Source: Candidatus Pantoea gossypiicola (GTDB lineage Bacteria; Pseudomonadota; Gammaproteobacteria; Enterobacterales; Enterobacteriaceae). From it: a DNA stretch of 64,000 bases. Both the position numbers and the translations under genes were made by a program. The notes beneath the pieces were generated by a model. It made no database searches. It saw only the letters and a list, made by a program, of their open reading frames with translations, and was not told where the DNA came from. Where the stretch lies: the NCBI RefSeq assembly GCF_008632075.1, contig NZ_VWVM01000001.1:372001-436000 (forward strand), read 5' to 3'. Within the stretch, counting starts at the first letter, position 1. Each line of letters starts with the position of its first letter. This document shows positions 58,612 through 64,000 of the stretch, piece after piece.

Positions 58612-59493
58612 CTAATGATAGAGTCCGGTCGAGAGATAACGATCGCCACGATCGCAGGCGATCGCCACCACCACGCTTCCCGGATTTGCCTGGGCGATGC
58701 GCAGTGCACCCGCAACCGCGCCGCCTGAACTGACGCCACAGAAAATACCTTCACGGCGAGCCAGCGACCGCATGGTCTCTTCCGCTTCTTTCTGCGTCAT
58801 ATCCAACACATCATCCACTAAGTCGGGGCGGTAGATCCCCGGCAGATAGGCCAGCGGCCAGCGGCGAATGCCCGGAATGCTGCTGCCCTCGCTGGGCTGT
58901 AAGCCAATGACCTGCACGCCGGTGTTGTGCTCTTTCAGGTAACGTCCCACGCCGGTGATCGTGCCGGTGGTGCCCATGCTGGAGACAAAATGGGTCATCC
59001 GCTGGTTTGACTGCTGCCACAGCTCCGGGCCAGTGGTCTGATAATGGCCCAGCGGGTTATCGGGATTATTAAACTGATCCAGCACCCGGCCTTCACCACG
59101 CGCCGCCATCGCCAGTGCCAGATCGCGTGCGCCTTCCATGCCCTGCTCGCGCGGCACCAGAATCAGCTCTGCGCCATAAGCACGCATCGCATCCTGCCGC
59201 TCCTGACTCATGTTGTCCGGCATCAGCAGGCGAAGTCGGTAGCCTTTCATCGCCGCAATCATCGCCAGCGCAATACCGGTATTCCCACTGGTCGCTTCAA
59301 TCAGCTGATCGCCGGGTGAAATTTCACCGCGCAGCTCCGCCTGATTGATCATTGACCAGGCCGCACGATCTTTTACCGAGCCTGCCGGATTATTGCCTTC
59401 CAGCTTGAGCCAGACCTCACTGCCGTTAGCGGGCGTCAGGCGCTGCAGCTTAATCAGCGGGGTATTGCCGATGGTATGTTCAAGAGTCGTCAC
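58612..59493 (-). CDS. cysM: cysteine synthase B
   Basis: 293 residues, short as usual for CysM. NTPLIKLQRL, PLP Lys in NPAGSVKDRAAWSMI (about 41), [20 protein letters not shown], and SMGTTGTITGVGRYLK loop. It uses thiosulfate as well as sulfide. In E. coli it is the last gene of cysPTWAM. Here a perfect 10-bp stem with T-run lies between cysA and cysM, so it may be partly uncoupled. Confidence 0.95.
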   Translation of the reverse strand: MTTLEHTIGNTPLIKLQRLTPANGSEVWLKLEGNNPAGSVKDRAAWSMINQAELRGEISPGDQLIEATSGNTGIALAMIAAMKGYRLRLLMPDNMSQERQDAMRAYGAELILVPREQGMEGARDLALAMAARGEGRVLDQFNNPDNPLGHYQTTGPELWQQSNQRMTHFVSSMGTTGTITGVGRYLKEHNTGVQVIGLQPSEGSSIPGIRRWPLAYLPGIYRPDLVDDVLDMTQKEAEETMRSLARREGIFCGVSSGGAVAGALRIAQANPGSVVVAIACDRGDRYLSTGLYH

Positions 59494-59527
59494 GGTGCAG
59501 TTCCTGGCATCTTACAAACGAGAGGCG

Positions 59528-59555
59528 AAAAAAAGGCGGGAGTGACACTCCCGCC
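59528..59555 (-). terminator. strong hairpin with T-run between cysA and cysM
   Basis: GGCGGGAGTG-t-CACTCCCGCC followed by seven T on the minus strand (59555 down to 59528), 20 bases after the cysA stop. Confidence 0.85.
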
Positions 59556-59575
59556 CGGGTGTTGATGAGAAAATA

Positions 59576-60664
59576 TCAGGCGCTTTGTGCAAAGGCAACT
59601 GCGCGCAGCGGCGTGTCGCCCTTATAGAGCCGCGCCTGCTGCAAGCCAACAAACAGACGCTCGCCGCGAATCGGGGCTGTCTGCTCACCTTCAAACACCA
59701 GCGAGAACGGCTCGCTCTGCCAGCCAGCAGGCTGAACCACCAGCTGCCAGAAGTGTCCACGCGGGCTGACTTCCAGCACCTGCACCGGCAGCGGCGTTTC
59801 TAAACTGCTGCGGCGTGACACGTCGACTTCCCACGGACGCAGGAACAGCTCAACCGCGCCCTGATGAGCTGAGGTATAACCCAGCGGCCAGTGGTGCGCG
59901 CCGACATGGAACTGCGATCCCTGAATTTCGCCATCAAAGCGATTCACTTCACCCAGGAACTCCAGCACAAAGCGGGTCGCCGGATCGCGCCATACATCAT
60001 CTGGCGTGCCAACCTGCTCAATGTTGCCCTGGCTCATCACCACCACGCGATCTGCGACTTCCATCGCCTCTTCCTGGTCGTGGGTCACGAACACGCTGGT
60101 GAATTTAATCTCTTCATGCAGCTGACGCAGCCAGCGGCGCAGCTCTTTACGCACCTGAGCATCCAGCGCACCAAAAGGTTCATCCAGCAGCAGAATCTGC
60201 GGTTCAACCGCTAATGCACGCGCCAGCGCCACACGCTGCTTCTGGCCGCCTGACAGCTGTGCCGGGAAGCGGTTCGCCAGATGCGCCAGCTGCACCATCT
60301 CCAGCAGACGGGTTACACGCTGTTTGATCTCCGCCGCTGAAGGACGTTCACGGCGTGGTAGTACGGTCAGGCCAAAGGCGATGTTGTCGAACACCGTCAT
60401 GTGACGGAACAGCGCATAGTGCTGGAAGACAAAGCCGACCTGACGATCGCGCGCATGCAGGCGGCTGACATCGTTGCCGTGAAAACGGATCTGACCGCTG
60501 TTCTGATGCTCCAGCCCGGCAATAATGCGCAGCAGCGTGGTTTTACCCGAGCCTGATGGGCCAAGCAGCGCCACCATTTCACCTGAGGCAATATCCAGAG
60601 AGATATCGTTCAGCACCGAGGTGCGACCAAAGGACTTGTTGATCTTGTTAATCTCAATGCTCAT
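59576..60664 (-). CDS. cysA: sulfate/thiosulfate ABC transporter ATPase CysA
   Basis: 362 residues. Walker [16 protein letters not shown] (about 33-47), signature [15 protein letters not shown] (about 135-149), Walker [13 protein letters not shown], switch His in [16 protein letters not shown], and a C-terminal regulatory domain. Overlaps cysW by 11 bases. Energises uptake by CysT and CysW. Confidence 0.96.
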   Translation of the reverse strand: MSIEINKINKSFGRTSVLNDISLDIASGEMVALLGPSGSGKTTLLRIIAGLEHQNSGQIRFHGNDVSRLHARDRQVGFVFQHYALFRHMTVFDNIAFGLTVLPRRERPSAAEIKQRVTRLLEMVQLAHLANRFPAQLSGGQKQRVALARALAVEPQILLLDEPFGALDAQVRKELRRWLRQLHEEIKFTSVFVTHDQEEAMEVADRVVVMSQGNIEQVGTPDDVWRDPATRFVLEFLGEVNRFDGEIQGSQFHVGAHHWPLGYTSAHQGAVELFLRPWEVDVSRRSSLETPLPVQVLEVSPRGHFWQLVVQPAGWQSEPFSLVFEGEQTAPIRGERLFVGLQQARLYKGDTPLRAVAFAQSA

Positions 60665-61529
60665 GATTTCCCTCCTGTTGCAGGCGTTTGTGCTGTTGCT
60701 CTAAACGCCACTGCACAATACTTTTCAGAAACAGCGTCACAATTGCCATCAGGGTTAACAGGGCGGCGGCGGTAAACGCGCCAACGGTGTTGTAGTCCTG
60801 ATGCAATAATTCAACCTGAAGCGGGAGCGTATAGGTCTCACCGCGAATCGATCCCGATACCACCGAGACCGCACCAAATTCACCAATCGCACGGGCATTG
60901 GTCAGGACGATGCCATACAGCAGCGCCCAGCGAATGTTCGGCAGCGTCACACGACGGAACATCTGCCAGCCGGACGCGCCTAGCAGCACCGCCGCTTCAT
61001 CTTCATGACTGCCCTGGCTCAGCATCACCGGCACCAGTTCGCGCACGACAAACGGGCAGGTCACAAACACCGTCGCCAGCACCATGCCAGGCCAGGCAAA
61101 CATAATCTGAATATTATGCGCATCCAGCCAGCCGCCTGCCGGGCCATTCACGCCCCAGAACAGCAGATACATCAGACCGGCTACGACGGGCGACACGGCA
61201 AAAGGAATATCAAACAGGGTCAGCAGCAACTGACGGCCCGGAAAGGTAAAGCGTGTTACCAGCCACGCGAGCAGCGTGCCGAACACCAGGTTCACCGGAA
61301 CGGTAATCAGCGCCACCAGCACAGTCAGCCAGATAGCGTGCAGCATGTCCGGATCGGCCAGATTGCTGAGCGCAACAATCAGCCCCTGATTCAGCGCTTC
61401 CCAGAAAATGGAGGCCATCGGAACGACCAGCAGCAGAATCGAGATCAGCGCGCCGATACCGATCAGCAGCCATTTGCCCCAGTTCACAGGCTGATGAGCC
61501 GTGTGATTAAGTTGTGAAACCTCGGCCAT
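60654..61529 (-). CDS. cysW: sulfate ABC transporter permease CysW
   Basis: 291 residues, six helices. EAA loop LREL-type: [31 protein letters not shown] (about 177-207). Partner of CysT. Its start overlaps the cysT stop by one base. Confidence 0.95.
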   Translation of the reverse strand: MAEVSQLNHTAHQPVNWGKWLLIGIGALISILLLVVPMASIFWEALNQGLIVALSNLADPDMLHAIWLTVLVALITVPVNLVFGTLLAWLVTRFTFPGRQLLLTLFDIPFAVSPVVAGLMYLLFWGVNGPAGGWLDAHNIQIMFAWPGMVLATVFVTCPFVVRELVPVMLSQGSHEDEAAVLLGASGWQMFRRVTLPNIRWALLYGIVLTNARAIGEFGAVSVVSGSIRGETYTLPLQVELLHQDYNTVGAFTAAALLTLMAIVTLFLKSIVQWRLEQQHKRLQQEGNHEH

Positions 61530-62362
61530 TAGTGACCTCCCAGACGACGGCCAAAGCGGCTCTGCAATGTATTAATCGCGAATAACAGAATCAGCGATGC
61601 CGCCAGGATCACCGAGGCGATAGCGCTGGCTGCCGGATAGTCGAACTCCTGCAGCCGGACAAAAATCATCAGCGAGGTGACTTCCGTCTTCCAGGCGATG
61701 TTACCGGCAATAAAGATTACCGCACCAAACTCACCCAGGCTGCGGGTAAAGGAGAGCGCCGTACCGGCCAGCAGCGCAGGCGCGACTTCCGGCAGCACGA
61801 CGCGGCGGAAGCTCTGCCACGGCGTGGCACCCAGCGTTTCGGCGGCTTCTTCATACTCCGGGCCTAACTCTTCCAGCACTGGCTGCACGGTACGCACAAC
61901 AAACGGAATGCTGGTAAAGGCCATGGCAATGGCGATACCAATCCAGGTGTAAGAAATTTTGATGTCGAACTGGGCGAACCACTGTCCGTACCAGCCGTTA
62001 ACCGAAAAGAGTCCGGCCAGGGTCAGGCCGGCTACCGCAGTCGGCAGTGCAAACGGCAGATCCATCAGGCCATCCAGCAGTGTCCGGCCTGGAAAACGAT
62101 AACGGGTCAGGATCCATGCCATCAGCATGCCGAACACCGCGTTAAAAAGAGAGGCGACACCGGCAGAGAGCAGTGTCACCTTGTAGGCGGCAACCAGCTG
62201 AGGGTTGGTCACGACATCCCAGTACTGCTGCAGCGTCATCTGCGACAGCTGCATGATCACCGCGCTAATCGGCAGCAGCAGGATCAGACAGGTAAAGAGC
62301 AGGCTGGTGCCAAGGCTGAGACTGAAGCCGGGCAACACGCGTTTATGGCTGGCTGCAAACAT
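61529..62362 (-). CDS. cysT: sulfate ABC transporter permease CysT (CysU)
   Basis: 277 residues, six helices. EAA loop YEEAAETLGATPWQSFRRVVLPEVAPALLAG (about 175-205). It forms the membrane channel with CysW. The start codon shares its first base with the end of cysP. Confidence 0.95.
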   Translation of the reverse strand: MFAASHKRVLPGFSLSLGTSLLFTCLILLLPISAVIMQLSQMTLQQYWDVVTNPQLVAAYKVTLLSAGVASLFNAVFGMLMAWILTRYRFPGRTLLDGLMDLPFALPTAVAGLTLAGLFSVNGWYGQWFAQFDIKISYTWIGIAIAMAFTSIPFVVRTVQPVLEELGPEYEEAAETLGATPWQSFRRVVLPEVAPALLAGTALSFTRSLGEFGAVIFIAGNIAWKTEVTSLMIFVRLQEFDYPAASAIASVILAASLILLFAINTLQSRFGRRLGGH

Positions 62363-63378
62363 TATCCGCGCCCCGCCGCTAACAATTTATCCAGCTCACC
62401 GCCGCTGACAAAATGCGTCTGCATCACCTTATCCCAGCCGCCAAAGGCATCTTCGACCCGGAACAGGCTGGTCTGCGGGAAGCGATCTTTCTGCTCTGCC
62501 ATCAGCTGTGGGTTGTTCACACGATAATAGTAGTGAGTAATAATATTCTGCGCTTCTGGCGTGTAGAGATAGTTCAGATAGGCGCTGGCCGCATCAGCGG
62601 TTTTATTCGTCGCGACGTTCTTATCCACCCATGCCACCGGAAACTCCGCCAGAATGTTGGTTTTCGGCACCACTACTTCGTATTCATCTTTACCGTACTG
62701 ATTACGGATGTTATTCACTTCCGACTCAAAGCTAATCAGTACGTCGCCCAGGCCGCGTTCAGCAAATGTGGTGGTCGCGCCGCGACCGCCGGTGTCGAAC
62801 ACTTCCACGTTTTTCAGGAACTGCGTCATAAAGGCACGGGTTTTAGCCTGATCGCCGCCGTCCGCTTTATCTGCTGCGCCCCAGGCGGCCAGGTAAGTGT
62901 AGCGACCATTACCCGAGGTTTTCGGGTTCGGAAAAATCAGCTTCACATCACTGCGGGTCAAATCTGACCAGTCATGAATCTGCTTTGGATTCCCTTTGCG
63001 CACCAGAAACGCCATGGTGGAGTAGAAAGGCGAGCTGTTGTTCGGCAGACGGCTTTTCCAGTCAGCCGCAATGAGATTGCCTTTATCATGCAGCACCTGT
63101 ACATCTGTTACCTGGTTGTACGTGACCACATCTGCGCGCAGTCCCTGCAGGATAGCCAGCGCCTGCTTCGATGAACCGGCGTGCGACATCTTAATGGTCA
63201 GGGGATCAGCGGGGTGACTGGCATCCCACTGTTTAACAAACGGAGCATTCAGGGCGACAAACAGCTCCCGCGACACATCGTATGAGCTATTAAGAAGTTC
63301 AGTGGCATTGGCTGCGCCGGCCAGGCTCAGCGACAACGCGATACCGCTCACGATTTTTTTCATCGCTTGTAATGTCAT
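62362..63378 (-). CDS. cysP: thiosulfate/sulfate-binding protein CysP
   Basis: 338 residues. Signal peptide to about residue 25 (ending GAANA), then [51 protein letters not shown], and [29 protein letters not shown], all typical of CysP. Periplasmic receptor. AGGGTG 6 bases before the ATG. The region 63379-63631 upstream holds an AT-rich promoter where CysB would act; no exact site was picked out. Confidence 0.96.
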   Translation of the reverse strand: MTLQAMKKIVSGIALSLSLAGAANATELLNSSYDVSRELFVALNAPFVKQWDASHPADPLTIKMSHAGSSKQALAILQGLRADVVTYNQVTDVQVLHDKGNLIAADWKSRLPNNSSPFYSTMAFLVRKGNPKQIHDWSDLTRSDVKLIFPNPKTSGNGRYTYLAAWGAADKADGGDQAKTRAFMTQFLKNVEVFDTGGRGATTTFAERGLGDVLISFESEVNNIRNQYGKDEYEVVVPKTNILAEFPVAWVDKNVATNKTADAASAYLNYLYTPEAQNIITHYYYRVNNPQLMAEQKDRFPQTSLFRVEDAFGGWDKVMQTHFVSGGELDKLLAAGRG

Positions 63379-63631
63379 TTGGCACCCTGAAAAAGTTTGA
63401 TGCGGATCTTACCCGCTGAGGCATCAGTTTATTTATAACTCAGTGAAAACCAGTAACGGTTTTATATATCGTTTGATGATTTCAAAGTCGAAAAAAGCAT
63501 AAGACGACGGCAGAGTTTATGCAGAAATCAGCAAAAGCCGATGGAAGAGAGGACCCGCGTGCAGCCCGTTCTGGCGGGGGTTTTAAGAGGCGTCAGCGGC
63601 CGCCTGGGGAGCGGCGCGCTGAAGAAAAAGA

Positions 63632-64000
63632 TTAACGCTGCCAGACAATCTTGCTGATTTTCCAGTTTTTCAGGGTATCGTCTGACGGCATTAATCCCTC
63701 CGGCCCGTGCCAGTCACCCTGATAGACATAGGTCAGATGCTGACTGCCTGGCGCACGGCACGCTACATCACGCGCATCGGTGCCACTGGCGAGTGTGCAG
63801 TTGTCGAAGGCTTTGCTGAACTTATTACTGAAGGCGTCGCCCACTTTGCTGCCGTCACTGCTGGCAATCGCGCTGTCCATAACCTCAATACGCTCGACCT
63901 GCGACTGCCCGTAAATCACCAGCTTAACTTTGCCGTCATCCAGCGCCTGCCAGAAAGAGACTACCTGGCCGTTCTGGCTGCGCATGCCCTGACGCAGGGT
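63632..64000 (-). CDS. yfeY: RpoE-regulated lipoprotein YfeY (partial)
   Basis: The C-terminal 123 codons of a DUF1131 protein; the frame stays open to the window edge, so the start and the lipoprotein signal lie outside. YGQSQVERIEVMDSAIASSDGSKVGDAFSNKF and HLTYVYQGDWHGPEGLMPSDDTLKNWKISKIVW match E. coli YfeY, an outer-membrane lipoprotein under sigma E control. Order cysP-yfeY agrees with related genomes. An internal ATG at 63985 is not the true start. Confidence 0.9.
   Translation of the reverse strand, partial: TLRQGMRSQNGQVVSFWQALDDGKVKLVIYGQSQVERIEVMDSAIASSDGSKVGDAFSNKFSKAFDNCTLASGTDARDVACRAPGSQHLTYVYQGDWHGPEGLMPSDDTLKNWKISKIVWQR

Overview
The window looks like a piece of an enterobacterial chromosome from the Erwiniaceae, most likely Pantoea or a close relative. 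The right two thirds follow the Escherichia coli order ypdK-alaC-ypdAB-glk-ypeC-mntH-nupC-tRNA-Ala-yfeC-gltX-tRNA-Val/Lys-yfeR-yfeH-ypeB-ligA-zipA-cysZ-cysK-ptsHI-crr-cysMAWTP-yfeY. Additions such as ipdC (indolepyruvate decarboxylase, typical of plant-associated Pantoea/Enterobacter) and a two-component pair between crr and cysM depart from E. coli. The genus is an inference from gene content and protein similarity remembered from the families.

Positions 1 to about 12.4 kb are an AT-rich genomic island. Its signature is a four-gene minus-strand operon (12152 down to 7587) encoding three large tyrosine recombinases and a small coiled-coil/helical protein, overlapping or abutting end to end. 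This matches the ginABCD module of GInt islands, which sits at one edge of the element with cargo following it. The island edge is therefore expected just upstream of ginA, where a perfect 20-bp palindrome lies, and the cargo runs leftward and out of the window. The cargo includes a MobC-like protein and a MOB-type relaxase behind a hairpin-rich candidate oriT, an EcsC-family protein, an OLD-family ATPase/TOPRIM nuclease, a protein with a HEPN-like RNxxAH motif, and several unknown small proteins. The element could therefore be both self-integrating and mobilizable, with defence-like cargo.

From 12.4 to 16.6 kb is a second AT-rich accessory block: an unknown protein with an AlpA-type regulator, a 661-residue protein with a nuclease-like N-terminus and no recognised family, and a convergent DUF6387-like gene. 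From 16.6 to 18.9 kb are T6SS leftovers (an orphan VasL-like gene, a C-terminal fragment, a 52-residue membrane protein) and a beheaded DMT transporter, which together mark an old deletion or insertion scar.

From 19 kb rightward the sequence is core-like. A pyruvate-responsive circuit is unusually close together: ypdA/ypdB (30.5-32.9 kb) and the YpdB target yhjX (19.9 kb), which has three TTCAT boxes at exact 21-bp spacing upstream. Between them are an SMP-30 lactonase, small lipoproteins, a possible orphan sRNA near 23.0 kb, a UspA protein, and an IclR regulator divergent from an EmrAB-like MFS/HlyD efflux pair. The tRNA-Val x3/tRNA-Lys operon is followed by three degenerate tandem copies of a highly structured, tRNA-Lys-derived unit, each with its own terminator (RtT-like). 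The right end holds sulfur assimilation (cysZ, cysK, cysM, cysPTWA) around the PTS operon, and ends inside yfeY.
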